Assembly: GCA_013368375.1 (NCBI GenBank)
Contig: JAACJP010000002.1
Location: forward strand, 372,001 to 436,000
Reading direction: 5' to 3'
Length of the DNA stretch: 64,000 nucleotides
DNA from: Tricholomella constricta
Lineage: Eukaryota > Basidiomycota > Agaricomycetes > Agaricales > Lyophyllaceae
Positions 1 through 8,049 of this stretch are shown in pieces. Position 1 is the first letter of the stretch. The number at the start of each line of letters is the position of its first letter. The notes below the pieces were generated by a model that was not told the origin of the DNA, did not search any database, and saw nothing but the letters and a program-made list of their open reading frames with translations. The position numbers and the translations under genes are program-made.

Positions 1-1
1 C

Positions 2-1303
2 CATTCCAGATTACGCCTCGACATCCTACAGCAACATCACGACCACAAACTGCGCGGACATCCAGGGATCAGAAAGACCACACAACTCATCATGAGGACT
101 TATTTCTGGCCCGGATTAAGGAAGGAGGTCACTCGATACGTCCGAAGCTGTTATACCTGTAAAAGAGCGAAGGTCCCACGCCATAGCCCATACGGACTAT
201 TGAAACCACTCCAGATTGGGCGAAGGGCGTGGGCCTCCATATCCATGGACCACATTGTAGAACTACCGGAATCGGATGGGTACGACGCCATACTGGTCGT
301 AGTATGCCGCCTCACCAAGCAAGGCATCTTCATACCCTGTCACACAACGGACACAGCAAAGGAACTTGCTCAACTATTCTTGGAACATGTCTTCTCCAAG
401 CACGGACTGCCCAACGACATCATATCGGACAGGGGCACCCTCTTCGTCTCCCGTTTCTGGAGCTCGCTGTGTAAAGCCCTGGACATTAAATCGAACCTTT
501 CGACCGCGTATCACCCGGAGACCGACGGCCAGACGGAACGAGTAAATCAGACACTGGAACAGTACCTCCGGATATACGTGAACTACCTCCAGACCAACTG
601 GCGAACACAGCTCCCACTGGCGGAATTCACGTATAACAATACAACCCATTCGACCACGGGAGTCTCTCCTTTCTTTGCGAACAAGGGTTATCACCCCCGC
701 CTGACAATCTCTATAAAAGACATACCGGCAAAGGAAGCCCAGGAGGTAGCCGTAGACCTCCGGACCCTCCAGGACTACCTCCGCCAAGAGATAGAGATCG
801 CAAACGAAGCCTACAAACGATTCGCGGACAAGAAACGGGACCCTACACCAGATTGGGCCGTAGGAACGGAGGTATGGCTCGATTGCCGGAACATCAAAAC
901 GAAACGCCCCTCCAAAAAGCTGGACCACCGGAGACTGGGCCCCTTCAAAATCCTACAGAAGATCTCCAGCCACGCGTATCGACTGGAACTACCTCCGACA
1001 CTGAAGGGAATTCACAATGTGTTCCACGTCAAGTTACTCGAAAAACACGAACACAAGAACTTCCCAGGACGATCAAAGCCACCTCCGCAGACAATCGAAA
1101 TCGAGGGCGAGGAGCACTACGAAGTAGAACGAATCCTAGACTCCCGAACACGAGGGAAACACGTGCTCTACTTGGTACGATGGGAAGGATATGGCCCTGA
1201 GGACGACACATGGGAACCAGCAGGAAACATAGAGGGAGCAAAAGACATGGCCCTCGAATTCCATCGTCTATTCCCAAGGAAACCACGAGACCCCACAATC
1301 TAG
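2..1303 (+). CDS. Gypsy integrase with C-terminal chromodomain, 5'-truncated by window edge
   Basis: The frame is open to the first base of the window, so this is the 3' end of a pol polyprotein; the first in-frame ATG at 92 lies inside a domain and is not the true start. The zinc-binding domain is seen as a histidine pair (HDH...GHPG) followed by C-x2-C (CYTCKRAK). The catalytic core shows the first Asp in SMDHIVELP, the second in IISDRG and the Glu after YHPETDGQTERVNQ, so the DDE triad is intact. The GPF..I and HNVFHVKLL motifs follow, then a chromodomain of about 55 residues (HYEVERILDSR ... LVRWEGYGPEDDTWEP) that usually guides insertion to heterochromatin. There is no internal stop; the piece could be functional if the upstream part is intact. 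Confidence 0.93.
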   Translation, partial: HSRLRLDILQQHHDHKLRGHPGIRKTTQLIMRTYFWPGLRKEVTRYVRSCYTCKRAKVPRHSPYGLLKPLQIGRRAWASISMDHIVELPESDGYDAILVVVCRLTKQGIFIPCHTTDTAKELAQLFLEHVFSKHGLPNDIISDRGTLFVSRFWSSLCKALDIKSNLSTAYHPETDGQTERVNQTLEQYLRIYVNYLQTNWRTQLPLAEFTYNNTTHSTTGVSPFFANKGYHPRLTISIKDIPAKEAQEVAVDLRTLQDYLRQEIEIANEAYKRFADKKRDPTPDWAVGTEVWLDCRNIKTKRPSKKLDHRRLGPFKILQKISSHAYRLELPPTLKGIHNVFHVKLLEKHEHKNFPGRSKPPPQTIEIEGEEHYEVERILDSRTRGKHVLYLVRWEGYGPEDDTWEPAGNIEGAKDMALEFHRLFPRKPRDPTI

Positions 1304-1509
1304 AATCCGACGAAATTCACGCACTTCACGAAATTTATGAAAAGCCCCTTCAAGAAAACGATTTTTATCACAAAATGTATTTCGAACACCGGGACAACGA
1401 CACTACAAGAAAAAAGAAAACACCAAGGAAAAAGAATTAACGAACTTCAGATGTAAATATTCAACAAAAAGAAAGCAAAGAAGGTCCTAGACACCACCAA
1501 GAAGACCGA

Positions 1510-3525
1510 CTAGTCAATGCGACGACGTTTGGACGGACCCGCACTCGGAGTGGAACCCTCCCCGCGACCAAACCCGACCTCCCCATCCAACTCCCCCTCC
1601 AACGGACGCATCGAAGCAATATCCTGCTCATCGTCGGCGATTAATTGGGATCGAGACACGAAGTCCGCAAGGGCGTCTTCACGAGTGAGCGAAGTGCGGT
1701 GCAAAGCAAGGAAATGATCGAACGCAGGGAAGAGTACCTCGGGGTCGACGGGAGGGGGGAAGAGCTCGAGGAGCGAATGCCGCTCCAGGACCTTATGGGC
1801 AGCGTCGACAATATCCCGGGCCGGCGACACCTCCATCTCGACAAGGGCACGACGCAAGGCACCGTTGGCGACAAACATGTCCAACGCAAAGGCGGTACGC
1901 ACAAGTCCAAGGGCTATGACAAACTCAGACAACGAGAGAGGAACGACACGAATCAAAAAAACTCACCGTCGACACGAACGCGAAGGTCCAAGGCATGACC
2001 ACGCCAATGGTCCCGGACCTCCTGAAGATGGACGACGTGCCCCTGAAGACCCGCTACCTCATCCTCGAGACCCGCAACCTGCATCCGCAGATCCTCAACC
2101 TCAGCGTCACGATCGACGTCGACGACCTCCACGGCACGCGATGTCTGCGCCTGCAGATGAAGAAGGCGTTCACGCTCGTCGGCGAGTTGGGATAGGACTC
2201 CGTGAAAACGACCTTTGTGGCGTTCACCCTTGACCTCGAGACGCTCGACCTGGGAGGAAAGGGCCTGAGCACGCGCGACCTCCTGGTCGTAGAGACGCTG
2301 GAGACGGAGGAACGCCTCCGGCGAAGGAACGGAAGGAGCAGGGGTAGCGAGGGGGGACGACAGCAACATGGAGGGAGGGCAGGACTGCAGGGCTGGCGAT
2401 GGCGAAATTGAATTGGACGAGCTCTTTAAAAAGAGAGGTTCGTCAGGGGTCGTATCGGGGGACACCGCACGCGTAGCGCCCGACAAAGGAGGAACCAAAA
2501 GAGGAGAAGTCGGCGCCGCGGGAGAAAGGGAGGGGGAACGAGGCAAAGGACGCCCCCTAGACCCCTGCAGACCAGACCGCATACCCCCACGACCAACAGA
2601 CGCTAATTTTCGACCCTGTCCTCGGGTACCACGAAAGATAGCACGCGCAGGCGGAGCACGGCTAAGGCGAACGGCGGCCTCATCCCCAGAAGAAGAGGAA
2701 AGGGAAAGGACCTCCGTAGGAGGCACGGAGACAAGAGAGGAGTCGAAGGAGGGGGACGCCACACGCAAGATACGACGGATAGTGGAAAAGGACATAGCGA
2801 CGCCGGTGCGGGAGAAGGAAAAACCTTCGGTACGGGTCCGCAACCACGCCAAGGGGATCACCAATTCCCTAGATGCCACCTCTAGACCATGGTCAAGCGA
2901 CAGGGAGCACAAGGCGTGCGCCGCGCGGCAATCGACGCAGGGCAAGGTCCCACGAAGATGAACCTCCTGAAAACGGCAAGACTGATGACGACCCCGACAC
3001 CGATCACACTAGCAAAGAGCCCAAAAAGAGAATCAGCGGAAGGATCCAGCCCGATCGCAAACGAAAGACGATACTTACCGGTCCGTGCGCCTCACACCAA
3101 GCCAAAGAGGGAGGAACCCGCACAGCGGTACGCATCACCTCCGCCAGAACCGCATCTGTCAAGAGGGGCCCCCAAGACAATGAAGTCGCCGCCGGACGCG
3201 ACAGGGGATCACTGGAAGATTCGAAAAGGGCCTCCGGAGTGGTCGAACGGGGGCGACGGATCTGCTGAGCCCGGACCGGAAGACGAATAACCAGTCGAGG
3301 GAAGGAGGGCGTAGGAGGAACGGGGGAAGAACTGGGGACGGCCCCGACGCTTCCATCTGGGAGAACGGCGATCCCAGGGAGAGAAGGAGTAGGAGAGACG
3401 GGTCGGGGCATGTCCAAGAACGCGACGCGCGCCCGATCTTCTTCGGATAAACGCGCCAACTCTTGATCGCGCAAAATCTGGGCAGCGGAGGCAGACGGTG
3501 CAAAATCTCGATTGAAGACCGACAT
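1510..3525 (-). CDS. antisense spliced gene of retroelement A: C-x2-C / coiled-coil protein, about 630 aa
   Basis: Three exons on the strand opposite to pol join in phase: 3525-3079, 3008-1967 and 1913-1510. The introns (70 and 53 bp) have textbook donors (GTAAGTATC and GTGAGT) and acceptors TTGCTAG and TCATAG. The predicted 630-residue protein starts MSVFNRDFAPSAS, has a Pro/Ser-rich first exon, and right after intron 1 shows CDRC followed about 20 residues later by CVDC, each with one more Cys nearby: a possible zinc-binding module created by splicing. A Ser/Pro-rich stretch follows, then a long heptad-rich helix near EAFLRLQRLYDQEVARAQ, and the protein ends PSKRRRID, a likely nuclear signal. 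I do not recognise the family. It is neither gag nor pol and lies between integrase and LTR. Correct frame across two introns argues that it is a real gene. Confidence 0.7.
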
Positions 3526-3750
3526 GGAGATGATAAAAAGAAATTAGAGGAGAAAAAAAAACAACCAGAGCTCTCCTCTTTTTCGATCTCCGAGATCCTC
3601 CAAATCACCCACATGGACCCACAATCGACCTAGACCCGCACGTGCCCCTCACGTGACCGCGCGCGACCCAGAAAGAAAAACAACCGCCACACTATCCGTA
3701 TTCGAACATCTCCCCGCGTCTCAGTGGCTCGACGCTTGAGGAGGGGGTAA
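3526..3750. promoter_or_regulatory. upstream region of the antisense gene, plus polypurine tract
   Basis: This 225 bp spacer separates the antisense start codon from the LTR, so the antisense promoter must lie here or in the LTR. It holds an A-run near 3551-3560 and two CACGTG/TCACGTGA E-box-like hexamers within 3641-3657. At its right end, GAGGAGGGGG (about 3739-3748) directly precedes the LTR and is the expected polypurine primer for plus-strand synthesis of the retroelement. Confidence 0.55.
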
Positions 3751-4108
3751 TGTCACGACCGCCCCTAACAACCACCCCTAAAATCACATCCCACTACGCT
3801 TTCCCACGCCTACCCACTGTATATAACATGACACCACTTCTTTCCAGACTCTTCACCTCGATATTACCATTTGTTACGACTAGTTCCCGTTCCCGTTTCT
3901 TATTCTCTCTTACTCTCTCGGTTTACTCAGCTCCGCAATTGTATCACTTGTGCTCATTCGTTCGAACAAGCTCCGGTGAACATCCTCGTCAACGCTCACG
4001 ACCTCCGATTACCCGATCGGAGCCCGTCTTCCTTGACGACGTCAGGCCTGTCCGCTTCGGTGGTCTCGGAATAACTCCGCAACCAGCGTGCTACGCAAGG
4101 TCCTAACA
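3751..4108 (+). repeat. LTR of retroelement A, shared with the downstream gag
   Basis: The segment begins TGTCACGACC immediately after the polypurine tract and ends CCTAACA, so it has TG...CA ends and is 358 bp long. A TATATAA box lies inside at 3820-3826. A gag-like ORF opens at 4138, 29 bp after the right end; the intervening TAATATCGAGG would hold the primer-binding site, though I could not match it to a specific tRNA. No second copy of this LTR lies in the window, so length and identity were judged from its two ends only. Confidence 0.75.
3820..3826 (+). promoter_or_regulatory. TATA box in the LTR
   Basis: TATATAA sits about 70 bp into the LTR and some 320 bp before the gag ATG. It is the expected position for the U3 promoter that drives the genomic transcript of the downstream copy. 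Confidence 0.5.
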
Positions 4109-4137
4109 TAATATCGAGGTCTCCCCACCCACCGGAC

Positions 4138-5155
4138 ATGTCCTCGACGATAGTGGAGCCCAACACCACAGTCCGCTATCAAAACTTCGAAGGTCCCTCT
4201 TTCACACAAAGAAGACCTTCACCACCACCTTTCGAAACCTCCCCTGCCCCAACAGGACACATGATGCAAGGGACCTTCGGAACCAACAGGTCCAGGCTGG
4301 AACACAACATTTTCCAACCAGGCCAACACGAGGGGGACTTTTCCTCAGCCAGTCAGGACCCTCGACGACCCCTACCCCGGACCCCCTCAAACGTATTCAA
4401 CCCGTCCTACCAACTCGCCACCCCCAACTATCCCCCCTTACCACCATCCTCAACGGCCTCCGGACCTCCGCCTTCAAGTAACCAGACTCCCGGGTCATAC
4501 TACGAAAGGTTGAGGCACCCGGAGATGTTCCAGAGGAGGGATAGGGCTCGGGAGGAGGGACAGGGACACTTCGCTCGTCAACAAAACCCCTTCCTACACG
4601 GTTCAGACCACGAAAGGATACTCTACGAGCTCCGCATGACGCGGGAAGAGTTTTTGCAACAAGCGCACGAGCTCCTAGTCGAAACCATGGGGATGGATCA
4701 TCAACCCCGAACACCAGAACAATGGGCCAACCTCGTGTTGTCGACCATACAACTGCACGAAGCCCATCGATTACCCCCACAACTGACGGTGTTGCTACAA
4801 ATGGGGGGAAACGAAAGAAGGTTACGCGCCCTGGCTGGAGAAATCCAGACGTCCAACGAGGGAAGAAGATTCTCCGACCCCCAAAGCGCGGGACGTTCCT
4901 TCCACATGCCAATTCAGGAGCCCATTCCCTCCAGAATCGAAACTAGATTCGAAGAACCTCCACGAGCGACAAGCACGGTCAATATGCAGACAGCTTCGGC
5001 TCTACTCAGGAGGATGAACCAAGGGAACGCACCCCCCAGCCAAGAAGGGTTCGAACCCACCGTCACACCAGGGACAGACGCTCGAAGAGCTCCGACGTTC
5101 GGGTTCTGGGGAGCCCACAACTTACAGAGAATCCCCGAAGAGAACCAGTACTTTA
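4138..5155 (+). pseudogene. gag-like ORF of the second element A copy, truncated by insertion
   Basis: The ORF opens 29 bp after the LTR with MSSTIVEPNTTVRYQNF. It is Pro/Ser-rich for the first 120 residues and then becomes helical and charged (about 125-230, around ELRMTREEFLQQAHELL), as expected for a Gag matrix/capsid start. No CCHC knuckle is present, so only the N-terminal part remains. The reading frame runs on to 5310, but from about 5155 it is inside an inverted-repeat insertion and is no longer gag. Assignment as gag rests on its place after the LTR and its composition, not on a recognisable motif. Confidence 0.6.
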
Positions 5156-5190
5156 CACTCCCCCACCTATTCCGATCGGACTCCGAGGAC

Positions 5191-5231
5191 TCTGATCGGA
5201 ATCCTAGGACCGTCCTAGGATTCCGATCAGA
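5191..5231. repeat. 41-bp perfect palindrome
   Basis: Two 20-nt arms, starting TCTGATCGGAATCC and ending GGATTCCGATCAGA, are exact reverse complements around a single central C. It sits 35 bp inside the left inverted repeat. Relatives of its half-site recur at 5275-5400 and 6880-7090. Confidence 0.9.
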
Positions 5232-5572
5232 CTACTGCAAATTCTCAACTTATGTAGTTTTGTCTACAAAACAAGCTTATGAAGTCCGATTGGACTCCGT
5301 AAGACTCTGATAGGACTGCAAATTCTAGTTTATGTAGTTTTGTCTATAAAATAACCTTGTGATGGACTCCGGAACTGTGAAGTCCGATTGGACTCCATAA
5401 GTGGTAGGACATCCTCGGATTCCAATCAAGTCTGACTACATACAAAATTCTCATTTTTTCATTTCACCTTAAAGTAAGTACAATTTGAAGCAATGGAAAT
5501 GATACTTATTGTTTCAATACATTAAACAAGGGAGATATATGTATATTCTACACTCGCGCCCGCACCTGTCCA

Positions 5573-5587
5573 CCCTAACCCTAACCC
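5573..5587 (-). repeat. telomere-like run (CCCTAA)2CCC
   Basis: The bases CCCTAACCCTAACCC equal two and a half units of the TTAGGG repeat that caps most filamentous-fungal chromosomes. It is internal, lying between the left inverted repeat and the TGG-rich array, with the C-rich strand as the plus strand. Confidence 0.6.
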
Positions 5588-5619
5588 ATGGCATTCGTCG
5601 TGGCCGTCGTCGCATGCTG

Positions 5620-6660
5620 ATGGTGGTGTCGTGGTGGTGGCGCTTGGTGGTGGTGTTGCCGCCACCGTATGCCACCGTTGTGGTAGTGGTGGTGGTGTGG
5701 TTATCGTCGGGTGGTGCTGGTGGTGGCGGCCGTCCATCGTGGTGGTGGTGTGGCCGTTGTCGCATGGTAGTGGTGGTGATGGTGATGGCGTCGTCGCGTC
5801 GTGGTGGCCGCAGTCCGTCGTGGTGGCCGCAGTCCGTTGTGGTGGCCGCAGTCCGTCGTGGTGGCCATTGTCGCATGGTGGTGCTGATGGTGGTGGGGTC
5901 GTCGTCGCCGCCATCGCCGTCGTTGTGTGGTGGTGGGGTGGTGGTGGTGGTGGTGGTGTCGTGGTGCCGTCGTCGCCGTCGTCGTGGTCGTGGTGGGGTG
6001 GTGGGGTGGTGGTGGTGGTGCCGTCGACACCGTCGCTGTCGAGTCGTCGTGTGGTGATGGCGTCATTGCCGTCGTCGTGGTCGTGGTGTGATGGTGGGTG
6101 TGGTGCTGGGGTGGTGGTGGTGGTACGTCGTCGTCGTGTGGTGGTGGGGTAGTGGTGGTGGTGGTGGTGTCGTGGTGGTGGTGGTGGTGGAGTCGTGCCG
6201 TCGAGTCGTCGTGTGGTGGTGGCGTCATTGCCGTCGTCGTGGTCATGGTGTGATGGTGGGTGTGGTGCTGGGGTGGTGGTGGTGGTGCCGTCCGACGCCG
6301 TCGTCGTGTGGTGGTGGGGTAGTGGTGGTGGTGGTGGTGTCGTTGTGGTGGTGGTAGTGTCGTCGTGCCGTCGCTGTCGTCGCCGCTGTCACCATTGTCG
6401 TGGCGTCTTTGTGGTGGTGGTGTGGTGGTGGTCGCCGTTATCGTTGGGATTGGGCAGCTGCAGTTGGTGGTGGTGGAGGTCGTCAGGGTGTCGAGACGTG
6501 GCAACGGCGGGCGCAGTGACACACGCACCATGTGGCTCTCCCCCAGCTGGGGTCTGCCCTTGTCTGTGTCCCCCTTCTTCCCCTCGTCGTCGTGTCGAGT
6601 GGTGTGGCGGTGGTCGTGGTCGCCGTTGTCACCTGGGCCATGGCAGCTGATGGTGGTGGT
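5620..6660 (+). repeat. GTGGTGGTCGTC-type minisatellite with higher-order period
   Basis: More than 1 kb consists almost only of TGG, TCG and TGC triplets, with nearly all G on the plus strand. A higher-order unit is visible: the phrase starting GAGTCGTCGTGTGGTG occurs at 6041 and again at 6203, followed each time by the same order of sub-blocks, giving a period of about 162 bp. The long open frames here encode poly-Val/Trp/Arg on one strand and poly-His/Thr/Pro on the other and are artefacts of the repeat. Confidence 0.9.
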
Positions 6661-6756
6661 CGTGGGGTGCCACAAGGGTGCCAGCGTAAGCCAAGATGAT
6701 GGTGCCTCAAGCACGTGCATCATCTGACAATATGGGGTACACCGTGGATTTATGCA

Positions 6757-6840
6757 CAATGGGCTCAATGGCCTAATGGTTAAGCTTGCTATGTTCCAAC
6801 CTTGCATCTTGCAAAGCGAGAGTTCAATCCTCACTGCTGC
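6757..6840 (+). other. tRNA-like segment with pol III A and B boxes (SINE-type remnant)
   Basis: TGGCCTAATGGTTAAG matches a tRNA D-arm / A box, and GAGTTCAATCCTC about 50 bp later resembles the T-arm / B box (consensus GGTTCGANTCC). Between them CCTTG-CATCTTG-CAAAG can fold as an imperfect anticodon stem with a 7-nt loop carrying TCT. The D-arm to anticodon spacing is about 9 nt too long and position 33 is A, so it is not a working tRNA gene. A tRNA(Arg)-derived SINE head or decayed tRNA fits best. Confidence 0.45.
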
Positions 6841-7110
6841 AATTATTTTGCACGAAGATTGTCGGGTTATCGGACTGTCCTAGGATGTCCGAGGATTCCG
6901 TCGGATTATTCCGTGTCAGAATCCTATCGGAGTCCGAGTCCGATCTGACAGTCCGACAGATTCTGATCGGACGAGATAGGACTCGGACTGGTCCAAATGA
7001 GTGGATTCTCTTGATAAAGTCCTCTGCAACTGGTCTGATCGGACCTAGGATGGTCCTAGGAATTCCTAGGAGTCCGATAGGATTCCGATCAGAATAGGTG
7101 GGGGAGTGTA

Positions 7111-8007
7111 AAGACCTCCACAGAGAGGGCGAATCGGTCAATCGCGCAGATCATCCGATCGTGTATACGACCAGACCAGAGGGACTGGGTCGTAGCGCTG
7201 CCAATGGTCGAATTCGCAATTAATTCGAGTATTAGTGCAGCAACGGGGTTCGCCCTGTTTGAGGTTAACCACGGCTATATGCCAACGGTGATGACGAAGA
7301 TCGACCTGGGGACAAAAGCGCCACCGGGGGTTCAGGAGTTCGCAGCGAATGCGCTGCGAAACATGGCAGCGGCGCACGACGCGATTATCGCGGCACGCAC
7401 ATTTCAGCGACACCACGCGAACACGCGGAGGAGACCTGATCCAGTGATAGGTAAGGACGACCTTGTCTATCTATCAACGGATAACCTGTCCCTACCGTCC
7501 GGGAGGGCGGGTAAACTACTACCTAAATACGTGGGCCCGTATAGGGTCCTCGAGGTGTTTCCGGAGACGTCCAACTACGTGTTGGAGTTACCAGAAGCTC
7601 TTAGGAAGCGCAGGATACACCCGCGTTTCCATATATCGAGGATTCGCCCACATCAGGTGAATGACGACGCTCTGTTTCCTAACAGAGCGACGCCGGAGGC
7701 CTATGATTTTGGGGCCCCCGACGAAACCGAATACTATGTCGACGAAATCGTCGGGCATCAGTGGACCGGGAAGGAGGTGTCCTTCCTGGTCAAGTGGACA
7801 ATGGGCGACTCTACATGGGAGCCGCTCAAGACATGTGAGGAGCTAGAGGCGCTGGACAGCTACCTCGAGCTCATTGGGGTAAAGGACTGGACAGCCCTTC
7901 CCCGGCGCGCGACGATGACGCGCGCAAAGACAGGAGCGCGGCGCGCTATGCCAAAGTCACGGGATGGGAAGAAAAATCCGGCGAATGCCGGGAGTCACAA
8001 GAAGTAA
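7111..8007 (+). pseudogene. integrase C-terminal half with chromodomain, element B
   Basis: The open frame starts abruptly at the inverted-repeat junction with KTSTERANRSIAQIIR, the helix that carries the third catalytic residue (Glu) of the DDE core. The first two Asp residues are lost. FAINSSISAATGF, KYVGPYRVLEVFPE and HPRFHISRIRP follow, then a chromodomain (YYVDEIVGHQ ... FLVKWTMGDSTWEP) and a basic tail ending in a stop at 8005-8007. The remaining frame is intact, but without the start of pol it cannot make active integrase. Confidence 0.88.
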
Positions 8008-8049
8008 GAGTGTGACGGTTGAAGTTTTTCTTCAGCACCATCAACATCG

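Larger units (their letters stand above)
1..4108 (+). mobile_element. Ty3/Gypsy LTR retrotransposon A, 3' half with its LTR
   Basis: The stretch runs from the end of a pol gene (zinc-binding domain, integrase core, chromodomain) through a roughly 2.2 kb region with an opposite-strand spliced gene, to a purine-rich tract and an LTR. The 5' part of the element lies left of the window. Order of domains and the chromodomain place it among fungal chromoviruses of the Ty3/Gypsy group. Positions 1304-1509, between the integrase stop and the antisense gene, are A-rich and show no ORF I can support. The LTR is followed directly by a gag start on the same strand, so the element shares its 3' LTR with a second copy. 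Confidence 0.85.
5151..7113. mobile_element. non-coding terminal-inverted-repeat element, about 1.95 kb
   Basis: The two ends are inverted copies of each other: CTTTACACTCCCCCACC... on the left matches the reverse complement of ...GGTGGGGGAGTGTAAAG on the right, with about 29 of 30 bp identical (single C/T difference at base 23). Next to both ends lie many GATCGGA / TCCGATC and CCTAGGA subterminal motifs. No transposase is encoded; the interior is a telomere-like run, a TGG/TCG array and a tRNA-like segment. A TA dinucleotide abuts both ends if the TIR is taken to begin CACTCCCCC, but no longer target duplication is visible. Left and right flanks belong to different retroelement families. It resembles a non-autonomous DNA transposon of unknown superfamily. 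Confidence 0.7.

Noticed and set aside
374..928. Reverse-strand ORF of 184 codons opposite the integrase
   Set aside because: It lies wholly within a conserved pol frame, has no motif or splice sites and is a codon-bias shadow, unlike the antisense gene at 1510-3525 which lies outside pol.
2368..2961. Forward ORF of 197 codons opposite exon 2 of the antisense gene
   Set aside because: Gly/Arg/Glu-rich shadow of Ser/Pro-rich codons, without matching introns or a start near any promoter.
3077..3080. Acceptor at 2967 for intron 1 of the antisense gene
   Set aside because: It is also in phase and has a good TTTTCAG, but gives a 112-bp intron and drops the CDRC motif; the 70-bp choice at 3009 matches local intron size.
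5620..6660. CRISPR-like or centromere array
   Set aside because: No unique spacers or constant repeat unit; this is a triplet-derived minisatellite in a eukaryotic genome.
5509..6834. Very long open frames of 90-377 codons on both strands in the TGG/TCG array
   Set aside because: They encode only Val/Trp/Arg or His/Thr/Pro runs, follow the repeat period and appear in several frames, so they reflect base composition rather than genes.
6757..6840. Functional tRNA(Arg) gene
   Set aside because: D-arm to anticodon spacing is too long, position 33 is not T and no clean acceptor stem pairs.
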